Source of the DNA: Actinomycetes bacterium | Lineage (GTDB): Bacteria; Actinomycetota; Actinomycetes; Propionibacteriales; Propionibacteriaceae | DNA: 7,212 bases | Direction of reading: 5' to 3' | Assembly (NCBI GenBank): GCA_023387135.1 | Contig: JAEWIK010000155.1 | Span: 1-7,212, forward strand | In this document: positions 1 through 6,352 of the stretch, piece after piece | How the letters are laid out: each line of letters opens with the position of its first letter | Numbering within the stretch: the first letter of the stretch is position 1 | The notes under the pieces: generated by a model | What the model saw: only the letters and a program-made list of their open reading frames with translations | Told to the model about the DNA's origin: nothing | Databases searched by the model: none | Translations under genes and position numbers: made by a program

Positions 1-995
1 ATCTTCTCCACCACGTCGTCGATGAGCTGGTTCGGCAGCCGGAACTCCGGGATGCCGTAGCGCAGCACGCCGCCGAGGGTGTGGAAGGCCTCGAACACCG
101 TGACGGGGAAGCCCTCGGCAGCCAGCAGGTACGCGGTGATGAGGCCGGAAGGGCCCGAACCGACGATGGCGATGGGCGGACGGGCGGCGACCTGCCACGG
201 GTCGCGGACGCCGGCGAAACGCTCGACGGCGCCGTTGGGGTTGGCGAGCTTGTCCCACTCCGGCAGGAACCACTCGAGCTGGCCGATGGTCATCGCCTGC
301 TTGTGGATGCACATGCCCTGGCACTGCAGCTCCTGCGGGCACACCCTGCCCGTGACGTTGGGCAGGGGGTTGCACGACTCCAGCAGTTCGAGGGCTTCGC
401 GGAAGCGTCCGTTGCCGATGAGCTCGAACATCGCGGGGATGTGGATCTTCACCGGGCAGCCGCCCTGGGGCTCGCGCTTGCCGTGCAGGATGACGCCCAG
501 CTCACACGGCGCCTCGGCGCACTGCTTGTCGCGCATGGCCTCGAGCCAGACGAACAGCTCGACGTCCCTGCGGGTGTAGCCGAGATCCATGTAGCCGAGG
601 AAGCCCTTGTTGACGAGCTCGAAGTCGCTCGACCTGTCCTCGGGTTCCCTGATGTACGGCGGGATAGCGTTGGCGGCCGGCCAGTTCTGGGAGAGCCCGT
701 CGAACATCGGGTACCTGGCCGACAGGTGGGTGTCGAGCGCCCTGATGAAGGCGCGCTTCTTACCCACCGGCAGCCGCCACAGGAACCTCATGAGGACCCG
801 ACTGGCGTCGTCGTCCCGGGAGAGCACGTCCCACAGCTCGTTGGTGAAGGTCTCGGACAGTTCCGGCTGGCGGAACTCCCAGGCGACGGCACGCATGCCG
901 TCGGTGGTGAACAGGTCACGGAAGGCACGCGGGTCGGCGGCGAGCCGTCGCTCCAGCAGCCCCAGTTGGCTGGCGGTGGTGGGGGTGGTGGTCAC
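1..995 (-). CDS. GltD/NfnL-like FAD- and Fe-S-dependent oxidoreductase, 3' end cut by window edge
   Basis: 331 codons are visible; the C-terminal part (rest of the FAD domain and the NAD(P)H domain expected for the family) lies beyond position 1. Residues from about 130 match the N-terminal Fe-S domain shared by glutamate synthase small subunit, NfnL and dihydropyrimidine dehydrogenase (DPYD): a GYT segment near 140, CAEAPC at 159-164, CPV at 180, GRVCPQELQCQGMC at 216-229 and IGQLE at 237-241. A Rossmann FAD motif GSGPSG (279-284) follows, then LGGVLRYGIPEFRLP (307-321). The family moves electrons between NAD(P)H and a partner protein through FAD and [4Fe-4S] clusters. Two oddities are seen. 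Residues 1 to about 125 form an extension I do not recognise, and the first ligand Cys of the usual RCxxC is Asp156, with extra residues between Cys164 and Cys180. The GTG start overlaps the stop of the upstream 2-oxoacid oxidoreductase gene by 4 bases and has a GGAG 8 bases upstream. Inferred role: electron exchange between that enzyme and NAD(P)H. A true glutamate synthase subunit is less likely, since no gltB is visible, though flanking sequence is missing. Confidence 0.9.
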   Translation of the reverse strand, partial: MTTTPTTASQLGLLERRLAADPRAFRDLFTTDGMRAVAWEFRQPELSETFTNELWDVLSRDDDASRVLMRFLWRLPVGKKRAFIRALDTHLSARYPMFDGLSQNWPAANAIPPYIREPEDRSSDFELVNKGFLGYMDLGYTRRDVELFVWLEAMRDKQCAEAPCELGVILHGKREPQGGCPVKIHIPAMFELIGNGRFREALELLESCNPLPNVTGRVCPQELQCQGMCIHKQAMTIGQLEWFLPEWDKLANPNGAVERFAGVRDPWQVAARPPIAIVGSGPSGLITAYLLAAEGFPVTVFEAFHTLGGVLRYGIPEFRLPNQLIDDVVEK

Positions 996-3900
996 TGGAT
1001 GATCTCCGCGTCGCAGGTGGCCCTGACCCTGGCGATCCTCGCCGTGAGTTCAGGAGTGATCTCGACACCGTCGAGGCTGCCGGCCTTCATCCGCCCGACA
1101 GTCTGCGGGGAGCCGCCGACGATGATCGTCGCCTTCTCGAAGAACTGGGGGAGTTCCTGGTAGCAGGTCGCGCAGTCGTTGCACTTGGCCTCGTCCTCGG
1201 GATCGAGCCAGACGGGACGTTCCGCCACCGCGACGGCGGCCTGCTCGGCGACCGGCGCCGCGGCCGGCGTCAGGCCGAGGCCCATGCCCACCGGACCGCC
1301 CACCGGCGCGGTGCTGGAGGTGGCGAGTTCGGCCATCGCCTCGGCGATCGCGTCGAGCGCCTCCTCGCGGGATTCCAGCGCGGCGTTGTACTTCTGCCGC
1401 AGCGCGTCGATCTCCGTGCGGTGCTGGGCCGAGAGGACCGCCTCCGACTGCCCGGCGAGGAACTGCATCATCTGCCAGTTCCGCTTCCTGTCCTCGACGA
1501 GCGCCACGACCGCCTGCGAGCAGGCCATCTTCACCAGGCGACGCTTCTTGTCGGTGGTGACGACGTACGGCGTGTGCCCGGCCCGCTGGTGCGGAGCGAG
1601 TTCGACGTAGTCGGCGATCGGCACAGCACCCGAGTCCTCGTGGGCTGCGAGCCAGCGGAACTGCTTGGCGAACCGCTGCTCGCCGATGGCGAAGTCGGCG
1701 GGGGTCAGCGGCATGGTGAGCAGTTGCAGCGTGCCCGAGTCGTCGAGGTAGTCGAAGGTCGTCGTGGCCCACAGGGCGTGCGGGTCGGGGTTGCCCTCCA
1801 GGCTGAACCTCTCGGCGAGGGTCGTGCCTCGCCTCGGGTCGTGGACGAAGAGCGGGCTCATCCGGCTCTCCACCGCCATCCGGGACCGGGCGTTCGCCTG
1901 GTCCTCGGCCATCCCGTTCTCCGTGTCGCACGGGGCATAGGTGACCATGAGGGCGGCGCCGTCGGTGTAGCCGAGGAGATCGCCCGCCGCCCGCAGGAAG
2001 TGGTTGTGGAACGCGGTGGAGGTCGCGCAGACGTATACCCCGGGGTGGAACGCCGCCAGCAGGCCGAGTTCCTTGCGGGTCTCCTGCTTGCCGGTGTGCG
2101 CCTGGCCGAAGCGGGCGAGGTCGGCGTCCTGCCCGGTGAAGGTGGCTGTCGACGCCTGGCCGCCGGTGTTGGAGTAGCCGCCGGTGTCGAGCACGAGCGA
2201 CTTGATCGGGGTGCCGCTGGCCAGGACGCGGGACATCGCGCCGAAGCCGATGTCGTACGCGGCGCCGTCACCGCTGATGCTGAGGACGGCGGGCATCAGG
2301 GCCCGTTCCTCCCTGGTGAAGTCGCGCCACGACACCGTCGCCATCGCGGAGTCGTGCACCGTCGCGTCGTAACGGCCGTCGAGTTCGAGCTTCGCGGTGC
2401 GCAGCGCGCGCACCTCGCCGACGAAGCCGGAGACCAGGCCCTCGTAGATGCCCACAGCCAGCGGCTGGGCGTCCTGGAAGAGGCCGTTGACCCACGGGTC
2501 GAGGTAGGGCGAGAACGGCATCGTCGACGCGTAGACGCTCGAGCAGCCCGTCGAGTTGGTGATGACGGTGGTGGCGGGACCGTTGCCGGTCGGCCCCGAC
2601 TCGTACAGGTAGATCCTGCGTTCGAGTTCGGCCATCGCGTCCGAGACGCGCGCGCGGCGGGGGCTGTCGGCGGGCAGGGTCTCGGCGAGCGCCCGCAGCC
2701 TCTCGACGGTCGAGTCGAGCTCGCGCAGGTGGGCCCGGCGCCTGTCCTGGCCGATCGCGTGGCTGAGGGAGGTCAGCAGGTGGATCGCCGTCACCTCGCC
2801 GCAGCCGCGGCAGGCGCCGTGGCCACCGGTCATCGAGTAGTAGTTGCGGCGGTTGAGCAGCACCCGCTTGATGTCGCCGGCGGGGGTGGTGGCGTCCGCG
2901 GTGATCCGGGACGGGGTGTCGGGCAGCTTGGTGAGGCGCTCGAACCTGTCCTCCAGCATCTCCAGCAGGACGCCGTCCTGCTCGGCGGAGGTCAGCGCGT
3001 CGGGTCCGCAGACCTCGACGCACTGCAGGCAGCCGGTGCACTTCCACGGGTCGACGACCGCCGAGAACAGCGTGCCGGTGCCGGGGGTCTCCTTCTCCAG
3101 CGCGTCGAACAGCGGACGGGTGCGCGCCACCGGGAAGGCGGCGAGGGCGGCCACGATGTCGTCGAGGTGGCGGGTCAGCGCGCGCTCCTCGGCGAACTCG
3201 GAGGCGGTCTCGCGGGCGAGCTCGGCCACGTCGGAGCGGGCGGGATCGTCGCGGAACGCCCGGCGGATGAGCTTGGCCCACGCGATCACCAGGCCGTGCA
3301 GCGTCGCCCGCTGGGTGTCGGGCATCTCCGTGGCGTCGATGGCCGCGCTCAGCAGGTCGTGGATCTCGTGCGCGGTGTTGGGAATGGCATTGTCGGGGCA
3401 GGCCAGTGCGCACTCCATGCAGGCCGTGCACGCTGTCGGGTCGAAGACCGGGACCGTCCGGCGGAAGATGCCCTTGTTCTTGGCGGCGCCGGTCCCGACG
3501 GGCATGAACAGCCCGGTGCCTGGCAGGACGGGAGCCTCGTCAATGGTGCCCTCGCGGAACGGGCGCGCGACCAGTTCCTCGTAGTAGTCGGGGTCGAAGA
3601 GGCCGCTGGTGCGGGCCTGCGTGACCGCCGGCGACATGAGCGCCGACAGCGAGGCGCGCGCCGGGATCGGAGCCACCTCCGCCGCCTCGTAGGCGGGATC
3701 GGTGTAGTCGACGACCGTCGCCTTCATGCCGTCGCGGACGACCGCCATGTTGGCGGTCACGACGGTGTCCCCACGGCGTCCGAACTTCTTGGCGAGCTCG
3801 GCCCTGACCTCGTCCTCGATCTCCTTCTGCGAACCGCCGCGGGCGACGCCCTCGACGTTGCCGATGATCGCGCCGATGAAGGCGATGCCCATCATGCGGG

Positions 3901-5911
3901 TCTCGAGCTGCGGGTTCGGGGCGTGCGCCCTCGCGATCGCGAAGGCGTCCAGCACGAGGAACCTGATCCCGCGCTCCCTGATCGCACGCCTGGCGTAGGC
4001 GGGCAGGCCGCGCCACACCTCGATCGGCGGGAGGTCGGACTGCATGAGCAGGGTGCCGCCCGCCACCAGGCCCTTGAGCGGGTTAGAGTGCGAGAACACC
4101 TGGTGGTCGGGGCAGACGACGACCTCGACGTCCTCGAGCTCGGCGTTGGTGACCAGCACCGGCTCGGGGGAGAGGGTGATGTAGTAGTTGGTCGCCGCGC
4201 CGGACTTCTCGGAACCGTACTTGGGCGCCGACTTGGAGTGCATGCCCAGCAGCGACGACAGGATGTCGGTCAGCAGCTTGCCGGTGGCCACGGTGCCGTA
4301 GCCGCCCACCGAGTGGAAGAGGATGCGCAGCGCGTCGGACGGCAGCAGGGCGGGGTTCTGCTCGGTGGTGAGCGCCATGAGCTCGGTCTCGGGGTAGGCC
4401 AAACGCAACTTGTCCTGGATGGCGGCGACCGCCGGCGTCGGGTTGTCGAGGAAGAACTGCGAGCCGAGGTAGACCAGCGGCCGCGGGTTCTCCGCCGCCA
4501 TGTTCTTGAACGCCGCCACGAGGTGACGCGGCTGGACGTCGTGGCCGCCCAGGCCGAAGATCGCGGTCGTCAGGGTCGGGAAGAGCCGCGCGTGGTAGAG
4601 CGACTGGGTGACGAGCCTGGTGAGAGCCGTGTCGTCGGAGCGCTCCAGCACCGTCACGACCTTGGCGTTGCCGAGGGCGGCGATCAGCTCGGCCTCCGGG
4701 AACGGCTGCAGCAGCTTGACGGAGACGACGCCCACCTTCAGCCCGAGGCTGCGCAGGTAGGGCAGCACGGCGCGGACGTCGTCGGTGATCGACCCCATGC
4801 CGACCATGACGTAGTCGGCGTCCTCGGTGCCGTAGGACAGGACCGGCGCGTACTGCCTGCCGGTGAGTTCGGAGTACTCGGCCATCGCCTGCCGGACGAG
4901 CGACGGGACGGCGCTGGCGAAGTGCGCGCGGTGGTCGGCGGAGCCGGCCTGGAAGTCGGGCTGGTTCTGCACGGGGCCGGTGAGGCCGGGGTTGTGCGGG
5001 TCCACGAGGGCGGGGACGAGCTGGCGGGTGCCCTTCTGCCAGGCATTCACCCACTGGCGGCGCCACTGCGGACGCAGGTCCTCGGGGATCCAGGCCATCG
5101 TCTGCTCGACGAGCTCGCCGTCGTTGTCGGCCTCGACCTGCTCGCCCAGCGCGGCCAGCTGCGCGCGCAGCGCCGCGAGGTCGGACGGGTCGAAGTCGTC
5201 GGTGTGGCGGTCGAGATACTGGTCGATCTGGAAGGCACGGCCCTTCGCGCCGAACAGCACCTCCTGCGCGACGGTGGGGCAGGGGATCCTGCCGGCGGGG
5301 TCGCCCAGGAACTCCTTGAGCAGGGCGGGTTCAGGCAGGGCGATCTCGCTCATGACGTGGCTGGTGGCGAACCCGTCCATCGCGTTGGCAACGGGGATCA
5401 GCGACAGCGCCGAGGCCTTGTAGGAGATGGCGGCGAGGTCGGCGGCCTCCTGGGCGTTGGAGCCGAACAGGATGGTGTAGCCGGTGGGCAGCATGGCGTA
5501 CACGTCGTCGTGCCCCGCCATGACGTTGAGGGAGTGCCGGGTGACCACGCGCGCCGCGACCTGCAGCACGAAGCCGCCGATCTTCTTGCCGACCGTCACG
5601 TAGTGCGACTCCAGGCCGTAGAGGATGCCCTGGCTGGACGACGCGTTGGAGATGAAGTTGCCGCCGGTGAGGGCTGCGCCCAGGGCGCCGCTCTGCGCGG
5701 AGTGCTCGCCCTCGGTCTCCACGAAGAAGGGATGCTTGCCCCACACGTTGAGCTGCCCCTCGGCGCGGGCGGCCTCGAAGTTCTCGGAGATCTCGGTCGA
5801 CGGGGTGATCGGATAACCGATGACGCCGCCACACACGTGCTTCATCACATAGGCGACGGCACCGTTGCCATTGATCACGTCAGGGATGCCGGGAAAACGC
5901 GGAGAGGTCAT
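992..5911 (-). CDS. Single-chain pyruvate:ferredoxin oxidoreductase-type 2-oxoacid oxidoreductase with C-terminal ferredoxin domain
   Basis: 1639 residues; nifJ/por-type single-chain enzymes usually have about 1170-1200. The family converts a 2-oxoacid plus CoA to acyl-CoA, CO2 and reduced ferredoxin in the cytoplasm. Visible order: alpha domain (about 10-200; YPITPST 33-39, Glu67 in the place of the catalytic Glu, GHDDVYAM 133-140, DGF 179-181); insert about 200-305; transketolase-C-like domain (about 310-485; TGPVQN 311-316, LTGRQY 349-354, LLQPFPE 400-406); gamma domain (about 526-690; SVGGYGTVATGK 534-545, KSGAATNY 569-576); EKR-like segment (about 695-735); two-cluster ferredoxin (C828, C831, C834, C838 and C958, C961, C964, C968); beta domain with proximal-cluster ligands C1034, C1037, C1123, C1328 and TPP/Mg motif GDGAAYD 1214-1220 with YSNTGGQ 1246-1252. 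The tail has a charged helix (about 1487-1531), an Ala/Pro/Gly linker and a single-cluster ferredoxin (C1577, C1580, C1583, C1633). The ATG start lies just before the conserved INGNGA and has AAGGA upstream. It is first in an operon with a GltD-like flavoprotein. Pyruvate is the likeliest substrate, but this is inferred; all catalytic cysteines look intact. Confidence 0.95.
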   Translation of the reverse strand: MTSPRFPGIPDVINGNGAVAYVMKHVCGGVIGYPITPSTEISENFEAARAEGQLNVWGKHPFFVETEGEHSAQSGALGAALTGGNFISNASSSQGILYGLESHYVTVGKKIGGFVLQVAARVVTRHSLNVMAGHDDVYAMLPTGYTILFGSNAQEAADLAAISYKASALSLIPVANAMDGFATSHVMSEIALPEPALLKEFLGDPAGRIPCPTVAQEVLFGAKGRAFQIDQYLDRHTDDFDPSDLAALRAQLAALGEQVEADNDGELVEQTMAWIPEDLRPQWRRQWVNAWQKGTRQLVPALVDPHNPGLTGPVQNQPDFQAGSADHRAHFASAVPSLVRQAMAEYSELTGRQYAPVLSYGTEDADYVMVGMGSITDDVRAVLPYLRSLGLKVGVVSVKLLQPFPEAELIAALGNAKVVTVLERSDDTALTRLVTQSLYHARLFPTLTTAIFGLGGHDVQPRHLVAAFKNMAAENPRPLVYLGSQFFLDNPTPAVAAIQDKLRLAYPETELMALTTEQNPALLPSDALRILFHSVGGYGTVATGKLLTDILSSLLGMHSKSAPKYGSEKSGAATNYYITLSPEPVLVTNAELEDVEVVVCPDHQVFSHSNPLKGLVAGGTLLMQSDLPPIEVWRGLPAYARRAIRERGIRFLVLDAFAIARAHAPNPQLETRMMGIAFIGAIIGNVEGVARGGSQKEIEDEVRAELAKKFGRRGDTVVTANMAVVRDGMKATVVDYTDPAYEAAEVAPIPARASLSALMSPAVTQARTSGLFDPDYYEELVARPFREGTIDEAPVLPGTGLFMPVGTGAAKNKGIFRRTVPVFDPTACTACMECALACPDNAIPNTAHEIHDLLSAAIDATEMPDTQRATLHGLVIAWAKLIRRAFRDDPARSDVAELARETASEFAEERALTRHLDDIVAALAAFPVARTRPLFDALEKETPGTGTLFSAVVDPWKCTGCLQCVEVCGPDALTSAEQDGVLLEMLEDRFERLTKLPDTPSRITADATTPAGDIKRVLLNRRNYYSMTGGHGACRGCGEVTAIHLLTSLSHAIGQDRRRAHLRELDSTVERLRALAETLPADSPRRARVSDAMAELERRIYLYESGPTGNGPATTVITNSTGCSSVYASTMPFSPYLDPWVNGLFQDAQPLAVGIYEGLVSGFVGEVRALRTAKLELDGRYDATVHDSAMATVSWRDFTREERALMPAVLSISGDGAAYDIGFGAMSRVLASGTPIKSLVLDTGGYSNTGGQASTATFTGQDADLARFGQAHTGKQETRKELGLLAAFHPGVYVCATSTAFHNHFLRAAGDLLGYTDGAALMVTYAPCDTENGMAEDQANARSRMAVESRMSPLFVHDPRRGTTLAERFSLEGNPDPHALWATTTFDYLDDSGTLQLLTMPLTPADFAIGEQRFAKQFRWLAAHEDSGAVPIADYVELAPHQRAGHTPYVVTTDKKRRLVKMACSQAVVALVEDRKRNWQMMQFLAGQSEAVLSAQHRTEIDALRQKYNAALESREEALDAIAEAMAELATSSTAPVGGPVGMGLGLTPAAAPVAEQAAVAVAERPVWLDPEDEAKCNDCATCYQELPQFFEKATIIVGGSPQTVGRMKAGSLDGVEITPELTARIARVRATCDAEIIQ
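1004..1007 (-). promoter_or_regulatory. Ribosome binding site of the GltD-like gene
   Basis: On the minus strand GGAG lies 8 bases before the GTG at 995, inside the last codons of the upstream oxidoreductase gene. It fixes the start within the GTGA stop/start overlap and indicates translational coupling. Confidence 0.65.
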
Positions 5912-5922
5912 GTCTTTACTCG

Positions 5923-5927
5923 TCCTT
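5923..5927 (-). promoter_or_regulatory. Ribosome binding site of the 2-oxoacid oxidoreductase gene
   Basis: AAGGA on the minus strand, 11 bases before the ATG at 5911. The spacing is slightly long but acceptable. It supports this ATG, which also leaves only about a dozen residues before the first conserved family motif. Confidence 0.55.
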
Positions 5928-5970
5928 GGGTCGGGTTACGGCGTGCGCGGCGTTGGGCAGGACGTCGGCT

Positions 5971-6007
5971 CCGATCCGGGTGGGGCGAGGGGCCTCTCGG
6001 GGATCGG
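5971..6007 (-). repeat. Inverted repeat in the leader of the oxidoreductase operon
   Basis: Exact 7-base arms (CCGATCC at 5971-5977 and GGATCGG at 6001-6007) enclose 23 bases. These contain a smaller GAGG...CCTC pairing, at about 5986-5995. The element lies 60-96 bases before the oxidoreductase ATG, so it would be in the mRNA leader if transcription starts upstream of it, or could be a protein-binding dyad. No T-run follows on the minus strand, so it does not look like a simple intrinsic terminator. I could not assign a promoter for this operon with confidence. Confidence 0.4.
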
Positions 6008-6092
6008 TATGTACGCATTGTTGCGCACGCGGCGTCCCGTCGTGGACAGACGCGACATCTTGTGCCGTTGACGAGCAAATTCGCCCGAACAC

Positions 6093-6112
6093 GACTGGTC
6101 TGCGACTAGTCT
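6093..6112 (+). promoter_or_regulatory. Probable promoter/operator of the vapBC pair
   Basis: Two 8-base near-identical elements, GACTGGTC (6093-6100) and GACTAGTC (6104-6111), lie 11 bases apart, one helical turn. The second is a perfect palindrome, and together they also form a 7/8 inverted pair around TGC. A -10-like TAGTCT (6107-6112, fits TANNNT) overlaps the second element and ends 6 bases before the antitoxin GTG at 6119. No Shine-Dalgarno sequence precedes that GTG, so a leaderless transcript starting at or next to the GTG fits. No clear -35 is seen at the right distance; a TTGACG at 6068-6073 is too far away. Phd/YefM-type antitoxins usually repress their own operon from such palindromes, so an autoregulatory operator is the likely role. 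Confidence 0.5.
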
Positions 6113-6118
6113 GATGCC

Positions 6119-6352
6119 GTGAAGAGCATCGGCGCCTACGAGGCGAAGACCCATCTGCCGCGGCTGCTGGACCAGGCGGCGGCGGGCGAGACCTTCTCCA
6201 TCACCAAGCACGGCCGCGAGGTCGCGCGGATCGTGCCGCCCGCCGGGGCCGTCGAGGGCTCGGCGGTGTCGGCGGCCATGAAGTCGGCGCGGCGGGGCGT
6301 GAGGCTGGACGGCCTCGGCGTCACGGGCTTCGCGGGCCAGGGGAGGCGCTGA
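6119..6352 (+). CDS. vapB: VapB-type antitoxin, Phd/YefM family
   Basis: 77 residues, normal for the family. The N-terminal half (about 1-42) has the Phd/YefM DNA-binding and dimerisation pattern: a short strand then GAYEAKTHLPRLLDQAAAGE (5-24), followed by ITKHGREVARIVPP (28-41). The remaining tail is rich in Arg, Gly and Ala, with a hydrophobic patch that in this family wraps around the PIN-domain toxin. Expected role: neutralise the downstream toxin and, with it, repress their shared promoter. The GTG start is chosen because the conserved IGAYEAK begins at residue 4 and a likely -10 box lies just upstream; no Shine-Dalgarno is visible. The stop TGA overlaps the toxin ATG by one base (TGATG), a typical antitoxin-first arrangement. 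Confidence 0.88.
   Translation: MKSIGAYEAKTHLPRLLDQAAAGETFSITKHGREVARIVPPAGAVEGSAVSAAMKSARRGVRLDGLGVTGFAGQGRR

Noticed and set aside
81..1163. A plus-strand open frame of 360 codons opposite the GltD-like gene.
   Set aside because: It is Arg/Gly/Val-rich without motifs and spans the junction of two well-supported minus-strand genes, so it is a shadow frame.
992..5911. Indolepyruvate:ferredoxin oxidoreductase as the identity of the large protein.
   Set aside because: The order alpha, transketolase-C-like, gamma, EKR, two-cluster ferredoxin, beta and the YSNTGGQ and GACxGCGE motifs are those of PFOR/NifJ, not of the Ior enzymes.
6068..6073. TTGACG as the -35 box of the vapBC promoter.
   Set aside because: The gap to the -10-like TAGTCT is 33 bases, far beyond the usual 16-19, and no good -10 lies at the proper distance.
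1421..6109. A plus-strand open frame of 1562 codons lying antisense to almost the whole oxidoreductase gene.
   Set aside because: Its translation is a low-complexity mix dominated by Arg, Gly, Val and His with no recognisable domain. In GC-rich genes the antisense frame often lacks stops because of codon bias, while the minus strand encodes an unmistakable intact enzyme.
5936..6211. A 91-codon minus-strand frame across the divergent intergenic region and the start of the antitoxin gene.
   Set aside because: It overlaps the antitoxin in antisense, shows no family resemblance and would place coding sequence over the probable vapBC promoter.
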